Assembly (NCBI RefSeq): GCF_000215935.2
Contig: NZ_AFNU02000013.1
Location: forward strand, 1 to 64,000
DNA length: 64,000 nt
Direction of reading: 5' to 3'
From: Haloplasma contractile SSD-17B
Lineage (GTDB): Bacteria; Bacillota_I; Bacilli_A; Haloplasmatales; Haloplasmataceae
The position numbers and the translations under genes were made by a program. Of the stretch, positions 54,841-63,870 are shown one piece after another. Under the pieces are notes generated by a model that saw only the letters and a list, made by a program, of their open reading frames with translations, ran no database searches and was not told the origin of the DNA. Position 1 is the stretch's first letter, and each line of letters opens with the position of its first letter.

Positions 54841-56208
54841 CTATTTTAATGAATCTAATAATTCGTCATATTCATTTGATCCAAGGAAATTATTTACTGA
54901 ATAGTGTTTAGCATTTGGACGTTTCGTTCTTGCTTGTGGTGTCAATGATTTTTGTGTTACCACTAAATCAGCATCCTCCGGAATATTTTTAATTGCCGCA
55001 TTTGTTACTCCAATATCAAGACCCGCTTTTTTAAGTTTTTCTTTTAATAATGAAGCTCCCATTGCACTTGATCCCATTCCAGCATCACAAGCAAATACAA
55101 TTTTTTGTACGCTTCCAGATGCAATTACGCCTGAAACAGATGATTTTTTACCTTTCATTGATTCCATTTGCTTTGTCGCTTGTTCGATATCTTCTTCTTT
55201 TGAACGGTCTGCTTTTAATATAGCAGCAGCTACTAAGAACGAAACAACAGTTGACACTAAAACACCTAACAATACTGGAAATAGACCACCTTTTGGTGCC
55301 ATTGCAGATAACGCAATTATACTACCTGGCGATGGTGTTGCAACTAGTCCTGCATCGAAGATTGAGAAAGTTGCTACCCCTGACATTCCACCTGCTATAG
55401 CTGCTAATATTAGTTTTGGCTTCATTAGTACGTATGGGAAGTAAATTTCATGAATACCACCAAAGAAGTGGATGATTATTGCACCTGGTGAAGTTGCTTT
55501 ACTTTTCCCTTTACCAAAGAACATGAATGCAAGTAATATACCTAGACCAGGACCAGGATTTGTTTCAAGTAAGAAGAAAATTGACTTTCCTGCTTCTGTT
55601 ACTTCCGCAGCTCCTAATGGACCAAATATACCATGGTTAAGCGCGTTGTTTAAGAATAGTACTTTAGCTGGTTCAACTAGTATACTTACTAAGAATAATA
55701 GATTTGCATCGACAATTACTTCAACTACAGATGCTATTCCACTTGAAATCCCTTCAACAAAAGGTCCCACTAAGAAGTATACAGGAATGGTTAAGATTAC
55801 AGCAACTATACCAGCTGAGAAGTTATTAACAAGCATTTCAAACCCTTGCTTAACCTTACCTTCGAATAGTTCATCAACCTTCTTAATCGCAAATCCACCT
55901 AATGGACCTACTATCATAGCACCTAAGAACATTGGAATACTTGCCCCTACAATTACCCCCATGGCAACCGTGGCACCAACGACTCCACCACGCTCTCCGT
56001 AAACAAGTTTACCACCATTATATGCAATTAATAATGGTAACAAATAAATAATCATTGGTCCTACTAGAGTAGCTAAGTCTTCATTAGGTAACCAACCTGT
56101 TTCAATAAATAATGCTGTGATTAATCCCCAAGCGATGAACGCCGAGATCGCTGGCATAACCATCCCACTGAGATAACTACCAAACTTTTGAATTTTCTCT
56201 CTAATCAT
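54841..56208 (-). CDS. mtlA: Mannitol-specific PTS enzyme IICB
   Basis: 455 residues. The IIC membrane domain (1-335) contains VNNFSAGIVAVILTIPVYFL, the substrate-site GGIHEIYFPYVLMKPKLILA, and eight or so helices. After a linker, the IIB domain has the phosphorylated Cys374 in KIVFACDAGMGSSAMGAS. It imports and phosphorylates mannitol. No IIA domain; MtlF supplies it. AGGAGG precedes the ATG. Its promoter region carries a cre-like site. Confidence 0.97.
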   Translation of the reverse strand: MIREKIQKFGSYLSGMVMPAISAFIAWGLITALFIETGWLPNEDLATLVGPMIIYLLPLLIAYNGGKLVYGERGGVVGATVAMGVIVGASIPMFLGAMIVGPLGGFAIKKVDELFEGKVKQGFEMLVNNFSAGIVAVILTIPVYFLVGPFVEGISSGIASVVEVIVDANLLFLVSILVEPAKVLFLNNALNHGIFGPLGAAEVTEAGKSIFFLLETNPGPGLGILLAFMFFGKGKSKATSPGAIIIHFFGGIHEIYFPYVLMKPKLILAAIAGGMSGVATFSIFDAGLVATPSPGSIIALSAMAPKGGLFPVLLGVLVSTVVSFLVAAAILKADRSKEEDIEQATKQMESMKGKKSSVSGVIASGSVQKIVFACDAGMGSSAMGASLLKEKLKKAGLDIGVTNAAIKNIPEDADLVVTQKSLTPQARTKRPNAKHYSVNNFLGSNEYDELLDSLK

Positions 56209-56554
56209 AACTTTCTCCTCCTATTAATTAGTTTTATGATCAATATAGATTAAATTGTCTTAAAGCAAAAGAAAACGCTTTAATAAGTATATTATAGTAT
56301 ATTGTCTGTAAAATTTAAATAAATTGAAAATCCAACTTTGACAATAGAATATTGACAAAGTCATTTTTGTATCCGTGTATATTCTCTATAATATGCTTAT
56401 TTACTAACTGTTATACAGTTGAATATATTTAATTCGAGCCTGTATTATTAGATTAAAAAGAGTAACTTTTATTCTTTATTAGACTATAACGGAGTTTAAA
56501 TTCGAGCAAAAAATACCAGGCATTTAATTAATTTTAATATAAAATTTATAATAT
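56209..56554 (-). promoter_or_regulatory. mtlA promoter with cre-like site
   Basis: On the minus strand a TATAAT -10 lies at 56291-56296 without a good -35, as expected for an activator-dependent promoter. AGAAAACGCTTTAA (56270-56283) matches 12 of 14 positions of the CcpA cre consensus TGWNANCGNTNWCA and sits just downstream of the -10. Two TTGTCAA direct repeats (minus strand, around 56340-56358) are candidate MtlR sites. Confidence 0.6.
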
Positions 56555-56596
56555 AAAAATAGAGCATCTACCCTATTGGTAAATGCTCTATTTTTA
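56555..56596. terminator. Terminator between vanZ-like gene and mtlA
   Basis: AAATAGAGCAT/ATGCTCTATTT stem with T runs on both sides. Confidence 0.8.
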
Positions 56597-56816
56597 TTGT
56601 TATTTAAACAATTATTTTACTTAGGCTATGTTATCGGAGATTGTTGCTATAGGATACATTTATTATCAATTTTTCATATATAATCCTAAACCATATCAAA
56701 TCTATAGTGAATAAATTTATTATAAATGCTTAACTAATTAATGATGCGCTTACTATTAGGTATAGACGCTCTATCTACAAGATTTATACTAACAACACGT
56801 TTCACTAACAGAGCGT

Positions 56817-57278
56817 TTACTTAAAATACCATCGAATAACCTGATACACACCTAGTCCTGTAACAGCCCCTGCACTATCGATCAATACATCGGTTACCTG
56901 ACCAGAACGACCAGGTACATAGAGTTGATGGATTTCATCACTAATCGCATATAAAATACAAACTAGTAGTGCTGTTTGTATATCCTGTTTACGGTTTAAT
57001 CCACTCACTCTAAACGCATTAATCGTTAATAGTCCTAGTATAAAATAAGCCGTAAAATGCGCTCCCTTTCTGATTAGAAAATGTAAATGTTCTGAATCAA
57101 ACTTAAATGGTAAAATCCTTTGAATTGTATTTCCTACAACCTCAGTAATCCCAGAACTTAGTTGACTCGATTCATCTGCAACTTGTGCTGAAAGATAAAA
57201 AATAACTGCCATCCATAATAACACAAGTCCCCATGAAATGACTGCTAGTGGACTTTTTAGATATCTTCTCCCCTTCAT
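56817..57278 (-). CDS. VanZ-family membrane protein
   Basis: 153 residues, four membrane segments. Family motifs are RKGAHFTAYFILGLLTINAF and SDEIHQLYVPGRSGQVTDVL, then IDSAGAVTGLG. VanZ homologues are widespread in Bacillota; VanZ itself gives low-level teicoplanin resistance, but most members have no known role. The ribosome site is AGGGG before ATG. Single gene. Confidence 0.88.
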   Translation of the reverse strand: MKGRRYLKSPLAVISWGLVLLWMAVIFYLSAQVADESSQLSSGITEVVGNTIQRILPFKFDSEHLHFLIRKGAHFTAYFILGLLTINAFRVSGLNRKQDIQTALLVCILYAISDEIHQLYVPGRSGQVTDVLIDSAGAVTGLGVYQVIRWYFK

Positions 57279-57415
57279 ATTCTATTGACCCCTTCTAAAC
57301 TAAAGATTTATTCTATATCTCATTGGAATTATACGATCCATTTTGTTTTGTGTGTCCTATTATATCAAAGATTGCTTATAAATATAAGTCCCAGCCTTAT
57401 TTGATTAATTATAAA

Positions 57416-58519
57416 TCAACTCTTATACTCCTTAAGTTCATCTCGTATTCGTCTATACTCTGAATGGTTGTTACACATCATAATCCGTTTGTACATTGTC
57501 ATAATCTTATTTGTATCAAATCGATTTAGTTCAGTTAATCCATCTAGCACATAGATTAGGTCACCTTTAGGATCATTACTTATTCGACTAGCTAATATCT
57601 CTTCAATATCATTTAGAACAATAGCGTCTCTTTTGTTGTGTTCCTCATATATGAAACGGGTTAATTCTACCAGGTCTGCTTGGTTTAAATTAACGTCTTG
57701 TGCACCTATGTTTTCTATTAAATGGTTCTCTGTTGATGGACCGGTTAACACCCTATAGACTCCTTCTTGATGTAGAATCCAATATAAAGCGATTTGAACT
57801 GGCGATTTATTATAGTTTATAGCAATTTCCTTTATTTTATCTAGTATTTTAAATGCTTGTATGATTAACCCTCTTCTAAACTGAGGGTCAATGTTTCTTA
57901 TATCATTTTTTTCAAATTTATGATTTAAAGCATAGTTTCCTGTTAATATGCCTCTACCAGTAGAGCCCATTGTAATCATACGTAAATTGTGTTGTTTATA
58001 TAGGTTGAGATATTCCAAATACCGACTTAGTTTTAGTGGACTTAGCTCGATCATCACTGTCTTAGGATTGCCATGATGAATATACTCTTTTACTCGGTTT
58101 AAAGGTAAATGCCCTATGCCGTATTCTTTAATCAGTCCGCTTTTTTTTAATGTTTCTAATCCTTGACAAGTTTCTTCTACTTTGGTTGTGGGGTCATCAA
58201 AATGAACCTGATAGTAATCAATAAAGTCTGTTCGTAATTGTTTTAAACTTTGTTTACACGCGTCTATAATAGAGTTATAACTCAAATCCATCTTCTTAGT
58301 ATTAGTTAAACTAACCTTAGTCGCAATTTCTATATCTTCTCGATTTTTAACAAACGTGGTCCCTAGTACTTCTTCTGCATTCCCATATGTACTAGATGTA
58401 TCAAAATAGGTAACTCCTTGATTATATGCGGATTGTAGCATGTTAGTGACTTGATTTAAGTCTTTTTTTCCGTAAACTCCTGCTAGGGAATAGAGTCCTA
58501 CACCAATTTCACTCTTCAT
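57416..58519 (-). CDS. Aldo/keto reductase family oxidoreductase
   Basis: 367 residues. An AKR barrel (about 1-290) with DTSSTYGNAEEVLG (catalytic Asp and Tyr), IATKVSLTN (Lys) and DYYQVHFDD (His), so the catalytic tetrad is complete. An extra C-terminal helical tail of about 70 residues extends beyond the usual AKR end. ATG 58519 overlaps the MerR stop region by 11 bases, so translation is coupled to the regulator. Substrate unknown; it is probably induced by the same signal the MerR protein senses. Confidence 0.88.
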   Translation of the reverse strand: MKSEIGVGLYSLAGVYGKKDLNQVTNMLQSAYNQGVTYFDTSSTYGNAEEVLGTTFVKNREDIEIATKVSLTNTKKMDLSYNSIIDACKQSLKQLRTDFIDYYQVHFDDPTTKVEETCQGLETLKKSGLIKEYGIGHLPLNRVKEYIHHGNPKTVMIELSPLKLSRYLEYLNLYKQHNLRMITMGSTGRGILTGNYALNHKFEKNDIRNIDPQFRRGLIIQAFKILDKIKEIAINYNKSPVQIALYWILHQEGVYRVLTGPSTENHLIENIGAQDVNLNQADLVELTRFIYEEHNKRDAIVLNDIEEILASRISNDPKGDLIYVLDGLTELNRFDTNKIMTMYKRIMMCNNHSEYRRIRDELKEYKS

Positions 58520-58907
58520 GAAATTCACCCACTTCTATAAATTGTTTCATTTTACCTAATGTTTGTAATATGCGTTCTTTTGCTTGTTTTATTTCCTGTT
58601 CTTGTTTAATTAAGGCTTGATATTTTTCTATCACAACTCCATAGCATTCTTCAACCTCTTTATAACAGGTTTGGTTAGACTCAATATAAGAATCAATTTT
58701 TTGATCAAGACTAACAAGTGTTTTTATTTCTACTAGGGAAAAATTAGTCTCTTTAAGAAAAGAAATTAATTTAGCTCTTTCTAAGTCCTGTTTAGTGTAT
58801 TGTCTGACCTGATTCTCACGTTTTGGAACCAGTAGATTAATGGAATCGTAATATCTAAGCGTATCAACAGATAGACCCGTTATTTTTGAAAACTCACCGA
58901 TTAACAT
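58509..58907 (-). CDS. MerR-family transcriptional regulator
   Basis: 132 residues. The N-terminal winged-helix is LIGEFSKITGLSVDTLRYYD, followed by RQYTKQDLERAKLISFLKET and a long coiled-coil dimer helix (60-125). The ligand domain is short; one Cys pair-like spacing (TCYKEVEECY) could bind thiol-reactive compounds. ATG 58907 is fixed by AGGAGGTG; the frame continues to 58946 through its own promoter and must be wrong there. A 19-bp-spacer promoter lies just upstream. Confidence 0.9.
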   Translation of the reverse strand: MLIGEFSKITGLSVDTLRYYDSINLLVPKRENQVRQYTKQDLERAKLISFLKETNFSLVEIKTLVSLDQKIDSYIESNQTCYKEVEECYGVVIEKYQALIKQEQEIKQAKERILQTLGKMKQFIEVGEFHEE

Positions 58908-58925
58908 ATAGCACCTCCTAATTAC

Positions 58926-58956
58926 AGTATAGACCCTCGAGTTCACTAAAGGTCAA
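58926..58956 (-). promoter_or_regulatory. MerR-type promoter with 19-bp spacer and dyad operator
   Basis: On the minus strand TTGACC (58956-58951) and TATACT (58931-58926) are separated by exactly 19 bp, longer than the optimal 17. The dyad GACC...GGTC spans the spacer. This is the hallmark of promoters activated by DNA distortion by MerR proteins. The site directs the MerR/aldo-keto reductase operon, implying autoregulation. Confidence 0.88.
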
Positions 58957-59260
58957 TAGGTAAAAGAAAAGAATAGATTCATATAACGTTCTATTTAAAG
59001 TCTATTCTCATATATAATAATTTATAATGTTCACTAATGAACATACAGTATTCAATTAAATAATCAATTTTTTAACTGAGGTCAATACGTATCGCTACCT
59101 GACAAATAGGTCTAGCTACGTACGCCACCACTAATCGCATCGCATGTTAAAAATTGGCCAAAAAAACTAGTGAGCTGACGACTTCGAACGATACCGCTAA
59201 ACGCATTGGTTGTTAAATGAAACATTCAAATAGGAAAGTGAATTACTTCATTAACTAGTA
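58957..59260. other. Intergenic region with a GC-richer block
   Basis: 59085-59215 is less AT-rich than its surroundings and holds short dyads (GTATCG...CGATAC about 100 bases apart). No gene, tRNA or known RNA was recognised. Confidence 0.3.
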
Positions 59261-59716
59261 TTAAAATTCCTTAGACATATGCATGCTATAAGGCTCATAT
59301 CCCATCTTTTTATAAAGCGAGATCGCCTTCTTGTTATGGCCAAAAACGTGTAATGCTATTTTTTTGATCCCATTTTGACTTGCATGTTTCTCAAGTAACT
59401 CCAAAGTCCTAGTCCCATATCCCTTACCTCGATAAGGTTCATAAATTAAAAAATCGTATATAAACCCTTCCTCTTCACCTCTAAGTCCGTACCACACCAT
59501 TCCTATTCTGTTTCCACAATCGTAAACTCGAAATAAAAATTGATCCTTTGTACCTATACCTCGTGGTAATAGTTGATTAAATTGTTGATGAGCCACATTT
59601 ACCGCGTCATCCTCGTTATAGGCTCCTGAGGATACTAATTCAAAAACATACTTCCCTATTGCACCTTTTAAATACGCATCAAATTCCTCTGATGTCATTT
59701 TTCTAAACGCTAACAC
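59261..59716 (-). CDS. GNAT-family N-acetyltransferase
   Basis: 151 residues. The acetyl-CoA site is FLIYEPYRGKGYGTRTLELL (Q/RxxGxG/A as RGKGYG), and the C-terminal part HNKKAISLYKKMGYEPYS is typical of GNAT enzymes. The N-terminal EEFDAYLKGAIGKYV resembles small-molecule or antibiotic acetylases. Acceptor unknown. AAAGGAGTG precedes the ATG. Confidence 0.88.
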   Translation of the reverse strand: MLAFRKMTSEEFDAYLKGAIGKYVFELVSSGAYNEDDAVNVAHQQFNQLLPRGIGTKDQFLFRVYDCGNRIGMVWYGLRGEEEGFIYDFLIYEPYRGKGYGTRTLELLEKHASQNGIKKIALHVFGHNKKAISLYKKMGYEPYSMHMSKEF

Positions 59717-59829
59717 ATTCTACACTCCTTTTATTAAGTGGTAAAATATAACAAATAATACTACTTATAGTATATCATTAAATGGTGTAATTTTTATATT
59801 ATATGCTTTAAGAAGAGTAATACATGCAT

Positions 59830-59862
59830 AAAAATAGCGTACTCCAGGTGAATAGAGTACGC
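59830..59862 (-). terminator. Terminator of the ABC-F gene
   Basis: GCGTACTC/GAGTACGC stem followed on minus by TATTTTT. It lies 20 bases past the stop. Confidence 0.85.
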
Positions 59863-59880
59863 AACTTTCTGTAAACTGTT

Positions 59881-61431
59881 TTAAACAATCTTCGTTGTCC
59901 AGTCTTCTACATTAAAGACATCCGTCACAAAGCTTTGGTAGAAATACGGTTCATGACTTACAATGATGACAGTTCCATTGAATTCACGGATGGCTTTTTC
60001 TAATTCGGCTTTCGCATCTACATCCAGGTGGTTCGTTGGCTCATCTAACACGAGTAAATTTAGTCGCTTAAGCAGTAATTTACAAAGCCTTACCTTTGCA
60101 TTTTCCCCACCTGATAAAACGCGCATCTGACTCATAATATTCTCGGAAGTTAGGGCGCACTTAGCAAGTTCTGATCTTACTTCATGATTCGTTAAGGCAG
60201 GGTATTCATTCCAAACTTCATCTAAAGCTGTATTTGTATTATCCTTATGGTCCTCTTGTTCAAAATATCCAATTTCAACATTTTCACCAAACCTGATCGT
60301 TCCTTCTACTGAAGGGATGATTCCAAGTATAGTTTTTAGTAGGGTAGACTTACCTAAACCATTGACACCACAAATCGCAATTTTCTTTCCTTTTTCAATC
60401 GTAAACGAAATCGGTTTTGTAAGCGGTGAATCATATCCAATCACTAAATCAGTAGCTTCTATTAATACTCGACTAGGTGTTTTACCTTCCTTAAAGTTAA
60501 AGACCGGTTTTGCCTTTTCTCGTGGCTTTTCAATTTTATCCATTTTCTCTAATCTCTTAGCACGACTGTTTGCCATCCCTCTTGTGGCAACTCGAGCTTT
60601 ATTCCTAGCAATGAAGTCCTCCATACGATTTATTTCTTTTTGTTGACGCTCATAATCTTTTTCTAGTTGACGTTGCTTTTGCTCATATAGGCGTTCAAAA
60701 TCTTCGTAATTCCCTACATAACGTGTCAATTCACAGTCTTTAATATGGTATATAAGATTACAGACATTATTAATAAACGGAATATCATGGGACACCAAGA
60801 TAAATGCATTTTCGTATTCCTTCAAATAATTAGTTAGCCATTCAATGTGCTCAACATCAAGGTAGTTTGTTGGCTCATCTAAGATTAATATTGTAGGATT
60901 TTGAAGTAACAGTTTCGCAAGTAGGATCTTAGTACGTTGTCCTCCACTTAGTTCATCTACCATTGTATCGAGTCCTAAGTCACCTAACCCAAGTCCCTGT
61001 GCAATCGTTTGAATCTTTGAATCGATAATATAAAATCCACTACTATCTAAAATACTCTGGATTTCAGCTGCATCCTCAAGGAGCTTGTCCATATCATCAG
61101 CATCAGCCATATTTTCATATAGGGTAAACATTTCTTTTTCTAATTCGATTAAATGGTTAAACGCTAATCGTAAGTTGTCCATTATTGTGGTCTCTGGTTT
61201 TAATACTGAATGCTGATCAAGGTATCCTACAGTCACTCGATTTGACCATTCCACCGTTCCTTCATCAGGCATTAACTTACCATTTATAATATTTAAGAAG
61301 GTAGATTTCCCTTCACCATTTGCTCCTACTAACGCAACATGCTCCCCCTTTAGTAAACGAAATGATACGTCTTCTAAAATAGAGCGTGCTCCAAATCCAT
61401 GTGTTACATTTTTTACAGTTAATACACTCAT
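59881..61431 (-). CDS. ABC-F-type ATPase (translation factor/ribosome-associated)
   Basis: 516 residues with two ABC domains and no membrane segments. Walker A motifs are GANGEGKST and GVNGLGKST; signatures LSGGQRTKILLAKLLL and LSGGENAKVRLCKLLL; Walker B ILILDEPTNYLD and LLVLDEPTNHLD. The inter-domain linker (about 235-320) is the P-site tRNA-interaction motif region, rich in Arg/Lys/Glu. Members act on stalled or antibiotic-bound ribosomes; the subgroup cannot be set here. The second ATG (61431) is better spaced from GGAG than ATG 61437. Confidence 0.93.
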   Translation of the reverse strand: MSVLTVKNVTHGFGARSILEDVSFRLLKGEHVALVGANGEGKSTFLNIINGKLMPDEGTVEWSNRVTVGYLDQHSVLKPETTIMDNLRLAFNHLIELEKEMFTLYENMADADDMDKLLEDAAEIQSILDSSGFYIIDSKIQTIAQGLGLGDLGLDTMVDELSGGQRTKILLAKLLLQNPTILILDEPTNYLDVEHIEWLTNYLKEYENAFILVSHDIPFINNVCNLIYHIKDCELTRYVGNYEDFERLYEQKQRQLEKDYERQQKEINRMEDFIARNKARVATRGMANSRAKRLEKMDKIEKPREKAKPVFNFKEGKTPSRVLIEATDLVIGYDSPLTKPISFTIEKGKKIAICGVNGLGKSTLLKTILGIIPSVEGTIRFGENVEIGYFEQEDHKDNTNTALDEVWNEYPALTNHEVRSELAKCALTSENIMSQMRVLSGGENAKVRLCKLLLKRLNLLVLDEPTNHLDVDAKAELEKAIREFNGTVIIVSHEPYFYQSFVTDVFNVEDWTTKIV

Positions 61432-61658
61432 ACTCATTCTCCTTTATATCCTGAATATACCTTTCTAATAATATACAATAACAGTAGAAATGTAAATAGA
61501 TAGTTATTGTAAATTTATAAGTAGAGAGCAATACCACTGTTATAAAGATGGACTAGCATATATTTCCTACAACCGTTTACATAGTATATTCAATTGAAAC
61601 TTGTCAAATTTTGTGTTTTAATAATTGAAAACGAACAAAGGTGAAAGGAGAGACATCT

Positions 61659-62063
61659 ATGAAGTATAGTGTTATTGTTTTATTATCTTTTCTATCGTTC
61701 TTTCTTATAGGATGTTCACAACAAGAGTCAACGTTTATTTACAATGATGGTACTTACACAGCAGAAGGTGATCATCGCGAACTTGGTTATGAAGTAGCTG
61801 AAGTAACGATTAAGAGCGATCGCATAGAAAAAGTAGTGCTTAAGCGTATGAATGCAGAAGGAAATGAAGTAAACTATAAAGAGTGGACAGGTGAAATATT
61901 TGATGGTGAAATGAGGCCAGACTTAAATAAGGCTCGCTTAGAACTAGCAACGATTATTGTTGATAAACAAATAACTGAAGTTGATGCTATTCAAGGTGCT
62001 ACTATAAGCTCACAAGAATGGGTGAAAGCAGTTAATCGTGCACTCGAAAAGGCAGAAAGATAG
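61659..62063 (+). CDS. FMN-binding-domain lipoprotein
   Basis: 134 residues. Lipobox FLIGC is followed by an FMN_bind-like domain: YNDGTYTAEGDHRELGYEVA, VTIKSDRIEKVVLKR, and DAIQGATISSQEWVKAVNRA. The GAT core is the region where FMN is covalently attached to Thr in flavinylated relatives, although an Ile follows it here. Such lipoproteins take part in extracytosolic electron transfer. The frame begins at GTG 61641, but AAAGGAGAG precedes ATG 61659. No ApbE is nearby. Confidence 0.8.
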   Translation: MKYSVIVLLSFLSFFLIGCSQQESTFIYNDGTYTAEGDHRELGYEVAEVTIKSDRIEKVVLKRMNAEGNEVNYKEWTGEIFDGEMRPDLNKARLELATIIVDKQITEVDAIQGATISSQEWVKAVNRALEKAER

Positions 62064-62076
62064 ACGCTCTACAATG

Positions 62077-62103
62077 GCTATCCCGTATTGGGATAGCTTT
62101 TTA
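62077..62103 (+). terminator. Terminator of the FMN-binding lipoprotein gene
   Basis: GCTATCCC/GGGATAGC stem with a 5-base loop, then T5. Confidence 0.88.
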
Positions 62104-62333
62104 TATATACACAATTATGTTGCATTGTGCAAATAAAACATAATTGTGTAGGATTCGATCCAGAATGAAGTCCAAGAGATAAACTTAACAAAATCTCAAT
62201 TTACAATAATAGTCTATATAAAGGTATTAGGAATTAAGTTAAATACGTGACAAAAGGTGTTTATTATAATAGGTTATTTATACGAATAGTTGATCAATTT
62301 TAACTTAGACAGTAACATTTTTCTAATTTCGCC
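62104..62333. other. Convergent intergenic region
   Basis: About 230 AT-rich bases with a short TACACAATTATG/CATAATTGTGTA dyad (62107-62150). No gene recognised. Confidence 0.35.
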
Positions 62334-62362
62334 ATAAAAAATAGGATAGCAATCGCTACCCT
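62334..62362 (-). terminator. Terminator of the 385-residue gene
   Basis: AGGATAGC pairs with GCTACCCT (one mismatch) around a four-base loop, followed on minus by TATTTTTTA. It overlaps the region right after the stop codon. Confidence 0.8.
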
Positions 62363-62370
62363 AAGATTGG

Positions 62371-63528
62371 TTACTTATACACATACGAATACTCAACATC
62401 AAATAGATACTCAATTCTTTTTATTGTAAGTCGTTCACCAGTTCGCCAAACCTTATTGCCATTAATTAATAAATCATCTGCATCATTAACAATTTCAATA
62501 CTATGGTGGTTTAATCTATGAGTTAAATTAAAGAATGGTGAAAAGGTACTTATAGATTCTGAGCCTTCTTTAACACGGCCAAATTCTATAAAATAGGCAC
62601 CGAGTTGCAGATTATAATCCATATTATAGGTAGGTACTTCTGCCTTATAAAAGAATTGTTTATAATAAATAGGATTGTCTGATTTTAATCCAAAGACATA
62701 GTCATCTTTCTCTTTGTAAATTGTAAATACAGCCTCTTCTGTTATCGGAACAAATTGATGAGAAACCTCACGGTTATACTGATTCCAGATTAATAGGGCA
62801 ACACCTGCCATTAGAATCCCTTGTTCTTTATTTGATTCTTGCATCATTGATAACGAATCTAGTTGCCGGTAATACAATGGTCGTTCTAGTGTACTAAAGA
62901 TATTATAGTTTAATTCAGAAAGGTGTTGAGTATTTGATAACTGTGTTGTTTCATTAGTTCGTCGTATATAACTCATTTTGTAAGCTGACTTTTTTTCATC
63001 ATATCCAGGATAAGTATCTTTTAAATCAATTAACTCAGATTCGATATACTCATAACTGTAATCATTGATTTTAACACTTTGATTTGTTTTCCGATCATGC
63101 TTCAATTTATAAATAGTCTGTCCGTAAAAATCTGCACGCTTATTGCTATAATTAATAATTACCATGCTTGGCTTTTTCTCTTTTAGTTCGCTCTTTAAAT
63201 AGTACTGACTTGCCTCGATTCGTTCAGACTCAGTCATCTCGTAGTTCGAAAAGTCAACCTGAACAATTGCAACCGTACTTGCTGCACTCGTTTTCGGTTC
63301 ATGATAAACCGTCTCATAGTTTGTAAACAGGTTTTTAAAATAGTTGTTATTTGGATTTACTTCTAAGATATTGATGAATTGATTACTAGGCGTAGTAGGA
63401 AGGGGATCATCCTCATACAAATAGTTTAGAACAATTCCTACAGAAAAGTAAGCAGTGAGTGCTACCATAACAAACATAAGAACTCTAAATAAGATTTCTA
63501 AAAACAACTTAATATAGACCACCTCCAA
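62371..63528 (-). CDS. Membrane-anchored hypothetical protein
   Basis: Up to 385 residues. One N-terminal membrane helix (about 12-36) is followed by a large, probably extracytoplasmic domain with Tyr-rich strands and no recognised motif. The start is unclear. The frame opens at TTG 63528, but GGAGGTG lies inside it. The codon best spaced from that site is ATT (63513), and TTG 63507 is slightly too far, so a non-standard start is possible. The upstream region is a ~58-bp tandem repeat. Confidence 0.6.
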   Translation of the reverse strand: MEVVYIKLFLEILFRVLMFVMVALTAYFSVGIVLNYLYEDDPLPTTPSNQFINILEVNPNNNYFKNLFTNYETVYHEPKTSAASTVAIVQVDFSNYEMTESERIEASQYYLKSELKEKKPSMVIINYSNKRADFYGQTIYKLKHDRKTNQSVKINDYSYEYIESELIDLKDTYPGYDEKKSAYKMSYIRRTNETTQLSNTQHLSELNYNIFSTLERPLYYRQLDSLSMMQESNKEQGILMAGVALLIWNQYNREVSHQFVPITEEAVFTIYKEKDDYVFGLKSDNPIYYKQFFYKAEVPTYNMDYNLQLGAYFIEFGRVKEGSESISTFSPFFNLTHRLNHHSIEIVNDADDLLINGNKVWRTGERLTIKRIEYLFDVEYSYVYK

Positions 63529-63870
63529 TAGAGTGTTTGGGTACTCTTATGTTTTTTTAAAAACACTCTCTACAAACATCTCGTAATAGAGTGTTCGGAT
63601 ACTCTTATGTTTTTTGTTAAACGCTATTACGAACATCTCGCAATAGAGTGTTTGAGTACCTTATGTTTTTTTGAAAACACTCTCTACAAACATCTCGCAA
63701 TAGAGTGTTCGGGTACTCTTATGTTTTTTGTTAAACACTCATTACGAACATCTCGCAATAGAGTGTTTGGGTACTCTTATGTTTTTCACTTAAACGCTCT
63801 TTACGAACATCTCGCAATAGAGTGTTCGGGTACTCTTATGTTTTCAGTTAAACGCTAATTACGAACATCT
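63527..63870. repeat. Six-copy tandem repeat, period 57-59 bp
   Basis: Units start at 63527, 63585, 63642, 63699, 63757 and 63816 with AATAGAGTGTT(T/C)GGGTACTCTTATG; the unit tail is (A/G)AA(C/T)ATCTCGC-type. Each unit has complementary arms (GAGTGTTT with AAACACTC, or with wobble in the AACGCT units) around an internal T run, so each can form a hairpin. Units 1 and 3 match best, as do 2, 4 and 6. No spacers are present, so this is not CRISPR. Confidence 0.9.

Noticed and set aside
59085-59215. Possible integron attC site or small RNA
   Set aside because: GTTAAAT resembles the GTTRRRY half of attC, but no matching RYYYAAC half or integrase was found, and no convincing fold emerged.
63607-63858. 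Open frame of 83 codons across the tandem repeat
   Set aside because: It exists only because the repeat period permits it; no ribosome site, and the protein just repeats the DNA unit.
63527-63870. CRISPR-like array
   Set aside because: Units of 57-59 bp follow each other directly, with no unique spacers and no cas genes. It is a tandem repeat.
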